64,000 nucleotides of DNA from Desulfolutivibrio sulfodismutans DSM 3696 (lineage in GTDB: Bacteria; Desulfobacterota; Desulfovibrionia; Desulfovibrionales; Desulfovibrionaceae): positions 558,001 through 622,000 of the forward strand of contig NZ_CP045504.1 in NCBI RefSeq assembly GCF_013376455.1, in the 5' to 3' direction. The first letter of the stretch is position 1. The number at the start of each line of letters is the position of its first letter. A program made the position numbers and the translations under genes. The notes under the pieces are model-generated. The model worked only from the letters and a program-made list of their open reading frames with translations, was not told the DNA's origin and did no database searches. Below are positions 8,859 through 17,462 of the stretch, piece by piece.

Positions 8859-9842
8859 ATGGCCATCGTCAAATCCGAAATCATCCTGCGCAAATCCGCC
8901 GTGGTCGGCGACACGGACGCCAACGGCGGCCGCATGTCCAAGACCGCCGTGGTGGACAAAAGCCGCAGCGGCATGTTCCCGCATTTCACCATTTCCGAGC
9001 GCACGAGCGGCAAAGGCCGCTACCGAAAATTTTTCTACCACGTCGCCAACAGCGAGAGCCTGCCGCTCCTCGACGCATTTTTGTCCGTGGCCAGGCCGAC
9101 CCCGGCCGGGGACCGGGTGACGATTTTCGCCGCGACCTGGGACGACACCCAGGCCGACATCCCGGCCAGCCCGGACCACTACGGTGCGGCCTCCCTGACC
9201 GCCACCACGGCCGCAGGCGCGTCCAGCCTCGTCGTCACCCTGGAAAATTCGGCCCAGGTCATTTTCCGCCAGGGCGAGCAAATCCGCATCTGGGACGGCG
9301 AGGACGTGGAGGACAACCAATCCGGCGAGATTTTTACGGCGGACACGGTGAGCAAGGACGGGGCGTCCGTGACCATCGGCCTGTCCGGGACGCTGTCCAA
9401 AGAGTTCGCGGCCGGGTCGCCGGTCTGCTCGCTTTTGGCCTGCGGCGACGTGGAGGCCCTGGCCTCGGTTGCCGCCCCGGAAACCGAGTACGGCGAATTC
9501 GACGACACCGCCGTGACCCTGGATTCCATCGGCACGATTGCCCAGGTCGTGACCCTGACGTTTTCGTCCGCCACGGCGTTTGCCGCCACGTCCGACGTGC
9601 TGGGCTCGCTCGGCACGGGAAATATCGCAGCCTCGTGCGCGCCGATCAACCCCGACTACGCCCGGCCGTACCTGACCGTGCCCACGTCGGCCTGGTCCGG
9701 CTCCTGGGAGGCCGGGGACACGGTCACAATCACCACCACCCCGGCGGCCGTGCCGTTTTGGGCCGAGCTGATTTGCCCGGCCGGGGCTAGCGGCGACACG
9801 AATGATGCCGTGACCGTCCGGATTGAGGGGGGCACCGCGTAA
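8859..9842 (+). CDS. Phage tail structural protein, unknown family
   Basis: A 327-residue protein with a strong ribosome binding site (GGAGG, 4 nt before ATG). It is rich in Thr, Ala, Ser and Val with alternating beta-strand patterns, for example residues about 105-160 and 195-330 (ASVTIGLSGTL, VVTLTFSSATAF, GDTVTITTTPAA). There is no signal peptide or membrane segment. The stop overlaps the next ATG (TAATG). Context and composition suggest a tail-tip or baseplate-like component; no catalytic motif is seen. Confidence 0.72.
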   Translation: MAIVKSEIILRKSAVVGDTDANGGRMSKTAVVDKSRSGMFPHFTISERTSGKGRYRKFFYHVANSESLPLLDAFLSVARPTPAGDRVTIFAATWDDTQADIPASPDHYGAASLTATTAAGASSLVVTLENSAQVIFRQGEQIRIWDGEDVEDNQSGEIFTADTVSKDGASVTIGLSGTLSKEFAAGSPVCSLLACGDVEALASVAAPETEYGEFDDTAVTLDSIGTIAQVVTLTFSSATAFAATSDVLGSLGTGNIAASCAPINPDYARPYLTVPTSAWSGSWEAGDTVTITTTPAAVPFWAELICPAGASGDTNDAVTVRIEGGTA

Positions 9843-11131
9843 TGGGCACGGTCGCGCGTGAGATCACGGCCCGGCACTCGCTGATTGCCGAGGTGGCCGG
9901 GGAGGTCACGGCCGTCCACGCGGTCATCGCCCAGGCCGTGGCCCGGGAGATCACAGCCCGGCACGAGATCGGCGGCACCAACCCCGTGGCCTGCGAGGTC
10001 ACGACCGGCTACGCCCTGACCGTGGCCGACAGCCTGGCCGTGACCTGCGCCGTGGTGCTCAACCCAAAATCCGACGCGCCCCGTGCCCTGGACCCGGTGG
10101 CCGTGTCTATTTTTGCCGACAGCGCGTCGTACTGCTGGTCGCTCACCCTGACCCTGCGCGACCTGGCCGACTGGCGGCGGTGCGCGCCCGGGAGTCCGGT
10201 CGAGGTGACGGTGGACGGGCAGGCCTGGGCGTTTGTGCTGGAGTCCCGCAGCCGCGACCGCAGTTTCGGCAGCACAGGCTATACCGCCGCCGGGCGCTCG
10301 CCGACCATCGCCCTAGACGCGCCCCTGGCCACGGCGGTCACCAAAACCTGGGGCCGGATCACGGCCCTGGCCGCCGCGCAGGAGCTGTGCGACGCGGCCG
10401 GGGTGGGGCTGTCCTGGGAGGTCTGCAGCTGGACACTCCCGGCCGGGCGGCTCACGGCGGACGAGCAGTCGCCGATTGAGATTTTGTCGGCCCTGGCCGC
10501 AGCCTGCGGGGCCGTGCTGCAATCGACCCCGGCCGGGGATTTGCGCGTGGTCTACGCCTATCCCGTGCCGGTCACCGAGATGGCCGAGGCCGAGCCCGCG
10601 CTCACCCTGTCCGACGTGGATCACATTTTTACGGCCAGCGAGTCCTACGAATACCGCGAGGGCTACGACGCGGTTGTCGTTACCGACGCCGCGTCCGACT
10701 CCGGGGACGGTTCGATCCAGATCAGCGTGGACACCGACCGCACGGGCAAATCCAGTTTCGCCCCGGGCGACACGGTTTTTTTACGGGTCACGGCGTCCGT
10801 GCCGTACACCCTGCGCGCTACATCCGGCATCCTGGCCCTGGTCGAGGCCGGGGTGGTCGAGACGCCCGAGGCCGAGACGATTGATTTTGCGCAAGAGGAG
10901 ACGGCCGGGGCGGACAAATCCGTGAGCACGGTGGAGGACTACGAGTGGCACGGGCTGGCCCCGGGCGCGATTGTGCCGGACGGCGCGGGCGGCATGAAAC
11001 TGGCGGCCGGGGCCGGGTTCGGGGTGGCGACCGTGGAATACACCACGAAATATGATTTGTGGCAGTACACACCGGGCGATCTGGGCGAGGCGTTTCCGGC
11101 CCTGATCCTGGCCGAGGAGATCACGTCATGA
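9842..11131 (+). CDS. Phage tail protein, possible tail-tip/hub component
   Basis: A 429-residue protein. Residues 1-60 carry three short imperfect repeats of the type (A)REITARH(x)(L/V)I, followed by a beta-rich body (SIFADSASYCWSLTLTLRDL, VEVTVDGQAWAFVLESRSRDRSFG). Residues about 150-190 (ALAAAQELCDAAGVGLSWEV) resemble the hub domains of phage tail proteins (late control gpD-like), where a beta domain is followed by a helix with AAxxxLxxxAGL. It overlaps the next gene by ATGA. The hub assignment is an inference. Confidence 0.72.
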   Translation: MGTVAREITARHSLIAEVAGEVTAVHAVIAQAVAREITARHEIGGTNPVACEVTTGYALTVADSLAVTCAVVLNPKSDAPRALDPVAVSIFADSASYCWSLTLTLRDLADWRRCAPGSPVEVTVDGQAWAFVLESRSRDRSFGSTGYTAAGRSPTIALDAPLATAVTKTWGRITALAAAQELCDAAGVGLSWEVCSWTLPAGRLTADEQSPIEILSALAAACGAVLQSTPAGDLRVVYAYPVPVTEMAEAEPALTLSDVDHIFTASESYEYREGYDAVVVTDAASDSGDGSIQISVDTDRTGKSSFAPGDTVFLRVTASVPYTLRATSGILALVEAGVVETPEAETIDFAQEETAGADKSVSTVEDYEWHGLAPGAIVPDGAGGMKLAAGAGFGVATVEYTTKYDLWQYTPGDLGEAFPALILAEEITS

Positions 11132-11448
11132 GGATTTTGGTGGTGCGCGGGGCCGGATCGAATCCCGCCCCGGACGAGCAGGTCAACGACTTGGCCACCA
11201 GCCAGGCCGCCGGTACGCAACTCGGGCGCAATTTTTTGGACGACCGGGGCACGCCAAAAAGGATCTACGAGATCGAGGCCGCGCACGCGGGCCCGGCCAT
11301 CCTCCCGGGCGACGTGGTGGAGGTCGAGGACGGCGACCTGGGCGAGAAATTCCGGGGCCGGGTCACGGCCGTGGGCATCGATCTGGCCCTGGATGACGCC
11401 GGGGGCCTGACCCTGACGCAACGCTACACCGTGGAGCGCAGCCTGTGA
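11128..11448 (+). CDS. Small phage tail-region protein
   Basis: A 106-residue protein starting in an ATGA overlap and ending in a GTGA overlap, so it is translationally coupled on both sides. The sequence is mainly beta-strand: GDVVEVEDGDLGEKFRGRVTAVGIDL, then LTQRYTVERSL. Such small OB-like proteins next to a hub protein occur in tail-tip clusters. No conserved family is recognised. Confidence 0.7.
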   Translation: MRILVVRGAGSNPAPDEQVNDLATSQAAGTQLGRNFLDDRGTPKRIYEIEAAHAGPAILPGDVVEVEDGDLGEKFRGRVTAVGIDLALDDAGGLTLTQRYTVERSL

Positions 11449-11672
11449 GCAACCCGCTGGCCGATCTGCGGACCCTGACCGCCACGACCCAACGCCGCCG
11501 GGTGGGGGTGGTTTCGCGCGTGCTGGCCGGGTCGATTGAGGTGCTGGCCGGGGGTGTGGTGCGGGCCGTGCGCGGGACCGGGGTGGCCGTGGGGGACGCG
11601 GTGCTGATCGAGGGCGACCGGCTGATTTCGCGGGTAGCCAATGAGGCCACCACGGTGGTCAAAACAAAATAG
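11445..11672 (+). CDS. Small phage protein, OB-like
   Basis: A 75-residue protein with a GTG start overlapping the previous stop. The core (RRVGVVSRVLAGSIEVLAGGVVRAVRGTGVAVGDAVLIEGDRLI) has the alternation of a small beta barrel, resembling the short OB-fold proteins of tail spikes or hubs. It ends 10 nt before the AGGGAGGGAG ribosome site of the next gene. Function unknown. Confidence 0.68.
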   Translation: MSNPLADLRTLTATTQRRRVGVVSRVLAGSIEVLAGGVVRAVRGTGVAVGDAVLIEGDRLISRVANEATTVVKTK

Positions 11673-11682
11673 GGAGGGAGTC

Positions 11683-12045
11683 ATGGGAGTCCTGACGACG
11701 AGCGGCAAAAACGCCGCACTGGATGGGCTGGGGAGCACCTTTTACGCCGCGCTGCACAGCGGCGCGCCCGGCGCGGCCGGGGCGGACAATGAGTTGACGG
11801 GCGGCACCCCGGCCTACGCCCGCAAGGCGATCACGCTGGGCGCGGCCTCGGGCGGCGCGCGTGCCGCCACGACCCAGCCGGAATTCGACGTGCCGCCGTC
11901 CACGACGGTGAGCCACGCCAGCCTGTGGACGGCCGCGACCGGCGGGACATGCCTGGCCACCGACGACGTGACCAGCGAGGCTTTTGCGGCCCAGGGTACG
12001 TACACCCTGACCGCGTTCACCCTGGCCCTGACGGACCCGGCGTAG
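11683..12045 (+). CDS. Phage structural protein with the YAALHSGAPG-type fold
   Basis: A 120-residue protein with a strong ribosome site (GGGAGGGAG). The sequence pattern FYAALHSGAPGAAGADNELTGGTPAYARKAITL, then SHASLWTAATGG and a C-terminal TLTAFTLAL is a recognisable phage tail-associated protein type (usually annotated hypothetical) that lies beside tail fibre genes. It is likely a small beta-sandwich structural protein; its exact role is not known. Confidence 0.75.
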   Translation: MGVLTTSGKNAALDGLGSTFYAALHSGAPGAAGADNELTGGTPAYARKAITLGAASGGARAATTQPEFDVPPSTTVSHASLWTAATGGTCLATDDVTSEAFAAQGTYTLTAFTLALTDPA

Positions 12046-12046
12046 C

Positions 12047-12874
12047 ATGAGCGCCTGGGCCGCCAGCCCAACGGCATGGACGGGCGAGTCCTCGGCATGG
12101 ACCGGGGTGCAGGTCGCGTCCGGCGACGCCCAGGCGTCCGCCGTGGCCACGGTCACGGCCACCGGGCGGAAAGGCGCGGAAGCTGCTGCGGCGGTCGCGG
12201 CTACGGCCCAGGCGTCCGGGGTCGGTCGCAAATCCGCGTCCGGCCCAGCGTCGGCCATGGCCACGGCCCAGGCTACGGCCGCAGGATTTCGGGGGGCGCG
12301 CGGCGGGGCGCAGGTTTCGGCGGTCGCCACGGTTCTGGCGAGCGGGGGCCGGGACGCCCGGGGCACGGCGGAAATTGCCGCTGCGGCCACGGCCACGGCG
12401 GCCGGTGTTAAGGCCGCGTCCGGCGGTGCGGCCGTTTTGGCCCTGGTCGGGGCGCTGGCGTCGGGCCGCAAAAATGCCCACGGCGGGGCGTTGGTCCAGG
12501 CCGAGGCGTCCGTGGTCGCGGCCGGATCGGCCGGTGAGCAGCCCGGGCAGGGAGCGGTCGAGGTGCGGTCCGTGGCTGGATGCGAGGCCACGGGCCGTAA
12601 AAATGCCACCGGGCAGGCAGCGGTTTCGGCGGTGGGCACGGCCACGGCCACGGGCGTGGGGCCGACCGGCCTGATCCGGGAGTGGATCACGCTGCAATCC
12701 CCGGCCACGCTGTCGCGGCGGCTGGAGTCTGCGTCCGGACAGGCCGTGGACCTGGAATCCCCGGCGACGCTGGCGCGGACGCTGTCCGGCCCGGCATCCC
12801 TGGCCGTGGCGCTCGAGGCCCCGGCACATCTGACCAAGCGCCTGCGGTCCCCGGTGGACCTGCGGGCCGCGTGA
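12047..12874 (+). CDS. Alanine-rich repeat protein in the tail-fibre region
   Basis: A 275-residue protein with two different repeat arrays. Residues about 25-200 are eight or so degenerate units of about 22-25 residues of the form (A)(S/T)GxRxAxGxAxVxAxATxxA. Residues about 205-275 are short units of about 20 residues of the form L(E)SPATLxRxL. There are no membrane segments or catalytic motifs. Ala/Gly/Val periodicity suggests a solenoid or an extended shaft, so a fibre shaft or spacer is plausible. The start is within 2 nt of the previous stop. Confidence 0.7.
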   Translation: MSAWAASPTAWTGESSAWTGVQVASGDAQASAVATVTATGRKGAEAAAAVAATAQASGVGRKSASGPASAMATAQATAAGFRGARGGAQVSAVATVLASGGRDARGTAEIAAAATATAAGVKAASGGAAVLALVGALASGRKNAHGGALVQAEASVVAAGSAGEQPGQGAVEVRSVAGCEATGRKNATGQAAVSAVGTATATGVGPTGLIREWITLQSPATLSRRLESASGQAVDLESPATLARTLSGPASLAVALEAPAHLTKRLRSPVDLRAA

Positions 12875-12881
12875 GGGCGAG

Positions 12882-13172
12882 ATGGCAAAAAATTACGTGG
12901 GGGACATCGGCCTGGCCGTGGTGCTGGATACCGGCGTGGATCTGACGTTGGCCACGGGATGCAAAATCCTGGTGCAGCTCCCCGACGGCACGACGACGGA
13001 ATGGTCGGGCACGAAGTCTGGCACAACGATCAGCCACGCAACCGTAGCGGGGGAACTGGCCCAGTCCGGGGTCTACCGGCTGCACGCCGCGTTCACCCTC
13101 GGCGGCTGGACAGGTGTGGGAGAGGTCGCCTGCATGACCATTTATGAGCGGTTCGGGGGGTGCGCGTCATGA
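12882..13172 (+). CDS. Small phage tail-region protein, Ig-like beta sandwich
   Basis: A 96-residue protein: VGDIGLAVVLDTGVDLT, then CKILVQLPDGTTTEW, then SGVYRLHAAFTLGGW and GEVACMTIYERF. This resembles the small beta-sandwich proteins that phages encode next to fibres (BppU/YDG-type domains). The stop overlaps the ATG of the tail fibre gene. Function unknown beyond structural. Confidence 0.7.
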   Translation: MAKNYVGDIGLAVVLDTGVDLTLATGCKILVQLPDGTTTEWSGTKSGTTISHATVAGELAQSGVYRLHAAFTLGGWTGVGEVACMTIYERFGGCAS

Positions 13173-14662
13173 TGCCCGGCATCGCGGCCGCTTTCGTCTC
13201 GGCCGGATCGTTCACGGTGGCGGGCGACCTGACGGCGGATTTCACGGCCGGGGTGCGGGTGCTGGCCGACTGCGGTGTGGACGGGACGCCGCTTGGGGTC
13301 GTCACCGGGTCGAGCTATGCCTCGCCCAACACCACGGTGACGGTCACGCTGGACAGCGGCAGCCTGACGGCGAATCTCACGCACGTCTGGCACGGCAACG
13401 ACATCCCGGCCTCGCTGTGCAATCATGCCGCGCAGCACATGTCCGGGGCGCGAGATGCCCTCACCCCGGCGAACATCGGGGCTATGCCCGCAGACCGGCG
13501 GGTGGACACCGTTGCGCCCTTGTATGGTGGCGGCAACTTGTGGTCCAATTTGAATTTGGGGATTGCCCCTGCGGATACCGACGGTCAGGGGACGGTTGAA
13601 CTGGCGACCTCTGCGGAGGCCGTGGCTGGGACCGACACGGCCAGGGTTCCCCCTATTTCGGCTTTGCGCCAGGCCTACCGCTCCTGGCAACGCGACGACG
13701 CCGGGAGGTTCCCGGGCCTGATCCTGCCCGCCTACAACCTTTTCGCGCCGAATCTGGCCCTGCCCGGCACGACGGCGTTTTCCCGGGCATCGTCGGGCTG
13801 GGTGCTGGGCGCGGCCGGGATCGTCAAATCCTACGCCACCAATGCCCCGCGATATGACTACGATACGTCCGGCAATCTGCTCGGCCTGCGCATCGAGGGC
13901 GCGGCCACGCGCTTAAACACCATCGCCGCCGCGCCTACGGCCCCGGAAAACGTCACGGTCACGGCCCAGGCATACACCATTTCGTTTTACGGGACCGGCA
14001 GCGTGGTCCTGTCTGGGGCGCACGCGGCCACGGTCAACGGCGCGGGCGCGCTCCCGGCCCGGGTGAGCTACACGTTCACGCCCACGGCCGGAACGCTGAC
14101 GCTCACCCCCTCCGGGACGGTCCAGCACCTCCAGGTGGAGGCGAGGTCGTTCGCCACCTCGCCGATCCTGGGAGAGGGCAGCGCCGTGACCCGTGCGGCG
14201 GACGTGGCGACTGTGGCCCTGTCCGGGATCGATTTCAACACGGCCGAAGGGACGATTTATTGTGATTTTAGTTTTGCTGGGGTGTCTGTGCAACAGCGGC
14301 TGTTTTATGTGGACGACGGAACAAATAATAACGTTTTGTCGTTGTTTGTTTCAGCGGGTAACAAAATTACAATGGCGGCAACATCCAGCGGGACGGCAAT
14401 TGTCTACACAGAGGCGGCATCAACGATTGTTGCGAATACCATGTATAAGGCGGCGTTCTCTTTCAAAAACAATAGCTACCACCTCGTTGTAGATGGCGGA
14501 TCGGCTGTTTCGGATACATCCGGCGCAATGCCGTCGTCGCTTACCACACTAAGATTGGGACACGCGCTCGGGGCGATACAACCGTTGTACGGTGCTATAC
14601 GCCATTTTGCCTATTTCCCCCGAGCCCTGACCACCGCGCAACTCCAGGCCATGACCCTGTAA
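13169..14662 (+). CDS. Phage tail fibre protein with a C-terminal LamG-like domain
   Basis: A 497-residue protein whose ATG overlaps the previous stop. Around residues 130-175 it has the tail fibre motif GTVELATSAEAVAGTD. Around residues 190-260 comes the segment AFSRASSGWVLGAAGIVKSYATNAPRYDYD, typical of phage receptor-binding proteins. The C-terminal about 145 residues form a concanavalin/LamG-like jellyroll (TIYCDFSFAGV, RLFYVDDGTNNNVLSLFV, LTTLRLGHALGAIQPLYGAIRHFAYFPRALT). DNA from about 14250 on is clearly less GC-rich than the first two thirds, indicating exchange of the receptor-binding end. Confidence 0.86.
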   Translation: MMPGIAAAFVSAGSFTVAGDLTADFTAGVRVLADCGVDGTPLGVVTGSSYASPNTTVTVTLDSGSLTANLTHVWHGNDIPASLCNHAAQHMSGARDALTPANIGAMPADRRVDTVAPLYGGGNLWSNLNLGIAPADTDGQGTVELATSAEAVAGTDTARVPPISALRQAYRSWQRDDAGRFPGLILPAYNLFAPNLALPGTTAFSRASSGWVLGAAGIVKSYATNAPRYDYDTSGNLLGLRIEGAATRLNTIAAAPTAPENVTVTAQAYTISFYGTGSVVLSGAHAATVNGAGALPARVSYTFTPTAGTLTLTPSGTVQHLQVEARSFATSPILGEGSAVTRAADVATVALSGIDFNTAEGTIYCDFSFAGVSVQQRLFYVDDGTNNNVLSLFVSAGNKITMAATSSGTAIVYTEAASTIVANTMYKAAFSFKNNSYHLVVDGGSAVSDTSGAMPSSLTTLRLGHALGAIQPLYGAIRHFAYFPRALTTAQLQAMTL

Positions 14663-14671
14663 GGAGCAACC

Positions 14672-15340
14672 ATGATCGACCTCTATCTGCATGCCCCGAC
14701 GCGCGAGGCCCTGCTGGCGGATCTGGCGCCCCTGGGGCTGGCCGTGGACGGGAAACTGGTCACGGCCAGCCACGTCCATGCCCTGGCGGTGGTGATGGAC
14801 GACGCGGACGGGGTGACCGTGGCCGTGCGCTGTCTGGATGACGCGCTGGCCGGGGCTCTGTCCCGGGCGGATTTCGCGGCGGGCACGAGCGTGGTGGAGC
14901 GGCCGGAGCACGCGCCGGTCCTGGCCGGGGGCGACGCCCCGGGTCTGGACGCGGTCAAGGCGGCGGCTTGCGTAGCCATCGACGCCGAGGCCGAGCGGCG
15001 GCGGCTCCTGGTCCTGACCCCGGGTGCGGGCCAATCCTTGGAATATCAGCACACGGCAGAGGAGGCGGCCCGGGCCGTGGCCGCGCCTGACCCGCTGGAC
15101 CCGGCGGCCTATCCGTTTTTGGCGGCCGAGCAGGAGGCATTGGAGGCAGCAGTGGGAGTGGTCACGCTCCGAGAGGTGGCTGCGGCCGTGCTGGCGGATC
15201 GGGCGGCTTGGCTGGCCTACGGAGCGGCGGTCAAGGCGGTGCGGCGACGCGGCAAGTTGCTGGTCTGCGCGGCCGCCAGCCACTTGGCCGTGCTGGCGGA
15301 GTCGGCCGGGATCGAGTGGCCGGACGTGCCGGGGGCGTGA
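14672..15340 (+). CDS. Tail fibre-associated protein, DUF4376-like C-terminus
   Basis: A 222-residue protein 9 nt after the fibre gene with AAGGAGCAACC before the ATG. The C-terminal half (AIDAEAERRRLLVLTPGAGQSLEYQHTAEEA, then WLAYGAAVKAVRRRGKLLVCAA) matches the pattern of the DUF4376/tail fibre assembly-type proteins found directly downstream of phage fibres. The N-terminal half is alpha/beta without a known motif. A role in fibre assembly or as a fibre part is inferred from position. Confidence 0.75.
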   Translation: MIDLYLHAPTREALLADLAPLGLAVDGKLVTASHVHALAVVMDDADGVTVAVRCLDDALAGALSRADFAAGTSVVERPEHAPVLAGGDAPGLDAVKAAACVAIDAEAERRRLLVLTPGAGQSLEYQHTAEEAARAVAAPDPLDPAAYPFLAAEQEALEAAVGVVTLREVAAAVLADRAAWLAYGAAVKAVRRRGKLLVCAAASHLAVLAESAGIEWPDVPGA

Positions 15341-15606
15341 TGCAGGACCACGTTTTCGATCCGCTGGCCGAACTGTCGCGGCTGGGCTGCCGGGTGCGGC
15401 TGGACGCCGGGCGGGTGGTCATGGACTACGGCACCTGCTCGACGGCCACGGCCCGGCGGCGCGCGAACGGCCTGGTCCTGGCCTATGAGCCGCTGCTGCG
15501 GCTGCAGCTCGACGTGGGGCCCGGCGACCAGCCGCGCACGGTGCGGCAGCTCCTGGCGGCCGGGCGGATTGAGATCCGGGAGGGGAGGTATCGGGAAAGG
15601 GGGTGA
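15340..15606 (+). CDS. Last gene of the tail operon, unknown function
   Basis: An 88-residue protein in a TGATG overlap with the preceding gene. It contains a small alpha/beta fold (GCRVRLDAGRVVMDYG) and ends in RIEIREGRYRERG. A second, isolated copy of that ending occurs at 18230-18282. A rho-independent terminator follows 33 nt later, closing the late tail operon. Confidence 0.68.
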   Translation: MQDHVFDPLAELSRLGCRVRLDAGRVVMDYGTCSTATARRRANGLVLAYEPLLRLQLDVGPGDQPRTVRQLLAAGRIEIREGRYRERG

Positions 15607-15638
15607 GGCCCGCGTGGCGGGACGGCGAGGTGAGGGAG

Positions 15639-15664
15639 AACCCGGCGAAAGCCGGGTTTTTTTT
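15639..15664 (+). terminator. Rho-independent terminator of the tail operon
   Basis: AACCCGGC, GAAA loop, GCCGGGTT, then a run of Ts: an 8-bp perfect stem with a GNRA tetraloop, immediately after the last tail gene. Confidence 0.93.
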
Positions 15665-15689
15665 GTTGGCGTCGGATGGGCGAAACAAA

Positions 15690-15800
15690 TATTTTTCACT
15701 ACGCGTGTAACTTACTAAAAACACAATAGATATTTTTTATATCGTTCATTGACAAACCACGTTTTTTTATGCACCATATTTTCAACGGCGGACGGGAATC
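15690..15800 (+). promoter_or_regulatory. AT-rich promoter region for the small-gene cluster
   Basis: A sharply AT-rich stretch in GC-rich surroundings, between the tail terminator and the next gene. It contains TTGACA at 15749-15754 and several TATATT/TATTTT-like hexamers, but no -10 at an ideal 17-bp spacing, so the exact promoter is not fixed. Confidence 0.5.
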
Positions 15801-15828
15801 AGCCCGGGGCCACGACCAGGAGGAGCAT

Positions 15829-16026
15829 ATGGACCGCATCGTTGTGACCCATTCATACGACGGGGAGATTGCCGTGGATTTCGAAAACGCGGTGGAAAAA
15901 GAATACCCGGACGCCGACGTCAAATTTGTTCGGAGAGACGTCGGTGAGGTCTATGTCGATCCGCCAGAACTCACAGGCGACATCGTAAGCATTCATCAAG
16001 ATCTATGGAGCACAGGGAACTACTAG
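15829..16026 (+). CDS. Small acidic phage protein, unknown
   Basis: A 65-residue protein. The ATG at 15829 was chosen because AGGAGGAG stands just upstream, although the frame is open further back. MDRIVVTHSYDGEIAVDFENAVEKEYPDADVKFV is an alpha/beta stretch with no known motif. It is the first gene after the AT-rich promoter region and heads a chain of six or seven small unknown genes. Confidence 0.7.
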   Translation: MDRIVVTHSYDGEIAVDFENAVEKEYPDADVKFVRRDVGEVYVDPPELTGDIVSIHQDLWSTGNY

Positions 16027-16055
16027 CCCCTAACACCACACCACAGGAGCCCACC

Positions 16056-16367
16056 ATGCGCTACCTCGTCCGCCTCATGCCGTTTTACGGCGGCCGCAAC
16101 GCCGACCCCACCTATTCCGTTGTCTCGTCCACGTCCGCCCGGGATGCCGTCGCCGCACAAATCGGCAGCGATTGCACCGTCAGCGGCGATGACGCCTACG
16201 CCTACGCCTACACCGACACCTCCAACCAGGAGGATCGCGGCGAGTCCTGGGGCACCCGCCACGAATGGGAGGCCGCCAGCGAGGACTACATCCGTCGCCG
16301 CATCGCCGCCGACACCGGGCAGTACGACGAGACGGACCTGGAGCATTTTGAGGAGCAACCGTCATGA
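16056..16367 (+). CDS. Small phage protein, unknown
   Basis: A 103-residue protein with CAGGAG before the ATG at 16056. MRYLVRLMPFYGGRNADPTYSVVSSTSARDAVAAQIG reads as a short beta-alpha unit; the C-terminal half is acidic, with a YAYAYTDTSNQEDRG segment. The stop overlaps the next ATG. No family recognised. Confidence 0.68.
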   Translation: MRYLVRLMPFYGGRNADPTYSVVSSTSARDAVAAQIGSDCTVSGDDAYAYAYTDTSNQEDRGESWGTRHEWEAASEDYIRRRIAADTGQYDETDLEHFEEQPS

Positions 16368-16588
16368 CCACCCCTACCAACGCCGCCCGTGCCGAACGTG
16401 CCGCCCGCGCCCTGGGATTCTACAAATCCGACTGCCTGGGCGAGTCCGGACCCGGCCCGGACATCGAGACCGTGACGGATCTCTTGACCGATATCCTGCA
16501 CTGGCGCGAGGGCGGCCTAGAGGGTTTACGCGAGGCCCTGGCCGACGCCGACCGCCACTACACCGCCGAAACCGACGAGGAGGGTTAG
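16364..16588 (+). CDS. Small phage protein, unknown
   Basis: A 74-residue helical protein (AARAERAARALGFYKSD, DIETVTDLLTDILHWREGG) starting in an ATGA overlap. The pattern ADADRHYTAETDEEG at the end resembles many small phage accessory proteins, with no assigned function. Confidence 0.68.
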   Translation: MTTPTNAARAERAARALGFYKSDCLGESGPGPDIETVTDLLTDILHWREGGLEGLREALADADRHYTAETDEEG

Positions 16589-16590
16589 CC

Positions 16591-16983
16591 ATGTATAGCA
16601 ACACATCGACCGTCTCCACGCCTGTCGGAACCCGGCTTGAAATCTACATTATGCGTAATCTTGGCCGCTACGTGGACAGCTATGCGTTCGACCGCGAGGG
16701 CAATCGCGGCTATCGCGGCTGGCAATTCATGGGAGAACCGGCGAGCCGCGCCACGGTGGACGATCTGGTGCGGCGACTGCCGGGCTATCTGCGGCGGCTG
16801 GTCCGCGAGTTCGGCCCCGAGGCCTGCGCCTACGACGCGTTTTTCGATGTGGAGAACCATTTCGGGCTCTGGAAAAAGTTCGGCCGCCACCTCATCCCCG
16901 ACGACATCTGGCAGGCCACGGCCGACAACTACGGCGGGTTGTGCGAGGAAACGCACGAGGCCCTGGACCAGGAGACCGCATGA
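16591..16983 (+). CDS. Phage protein, unknown
   Basis: A 130-residue protein. The ATG at 16591 sits directly behind the previous stop with GAGGAGGG upstream. The sequence begins MYSNTSTVSTPVGTRLEIYIM and has helical segments (ATVDDLVRRLPGYLRRLVREFG) plus several aromatic residues near the end. It overlaps the next gene by ATGA. Confidence 0.68.
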   Translation: MYSNTSTVSTPVGTRLEIYIMRNLGRYVDSYAFDREGNRGYRGWQFMGEPASRATVDDLVRRLPGYLRRLVREFGPEACAYDAFFDVENHFGLWKKFGRHLIPDDIWQATADNYGGLCEETHEALDQETA

Positions 16984-17462
16984 ACGCCACGGCTATCATG
17001 ACCACTTTCAACAGCGTCACGCGCACCCCGCGCAACCGGGCCATGCTGCGCAAATGCGTGATCGGCTCACAGGAACTGACGCTCATCGCGCAGGCGATCC
17101 CGGATACCTCCTACGAGATTGCCCAATACATCGGACAGGCATGGGCCTACGTCGTGCCAGACGAAAAAATGCCCATCCTGCCCTACGCCATGGCCGCCCA
17201 CGAGTTCACGAAAATGTCCTGGATTCGCCTGCGCACGGTCATGACCCACCCCGAGCGGGCCGACGTGATGCGTCCGCTGATCGCGGCCATCAAAATGTGC
17301 CCCAGGACCAACCCCTACTACCTCGCCCGGATGCTGGTGTTTTGGGGGCCGAAAATCCGGGAGGAACTGGGCACCTATTATTTTAAAAAATTCGCCTACG
17401 TCTGGGGCTGGAACGCGAGCCCCGGCGACCCGCATCTCACCAGGAGGCACGAACACTCATGA
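16980..17462 (+). CDS. Phage protein, unknown
   Basis: A 160-residue, mostly helical protein (AMLRKCVIGSQELTLIAQAI, DVMRPLIAAIKMCPR) with a basic C-terminus ending in RRHEHS. It starts and ends in 4-nt overlaps with its neighbours, so it is coupled to the small-gene cluster. No conserved motif is recognised. Confidence 0.65.
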   Translation: MNATAIMTTFNSVTRTPRNRAMLRKCVIGSQELTLIAQAIPDTSYEIAQYIGQAWAYVVPDEKMPILPYAMAAHEFTKMSWIRLRTVMTHPERADVMRPLIAAIKMCPRTNPYYLARMLVFWGPKIREELGTYYFKKFAYVWGWNASPGDPHLTRRHEHS

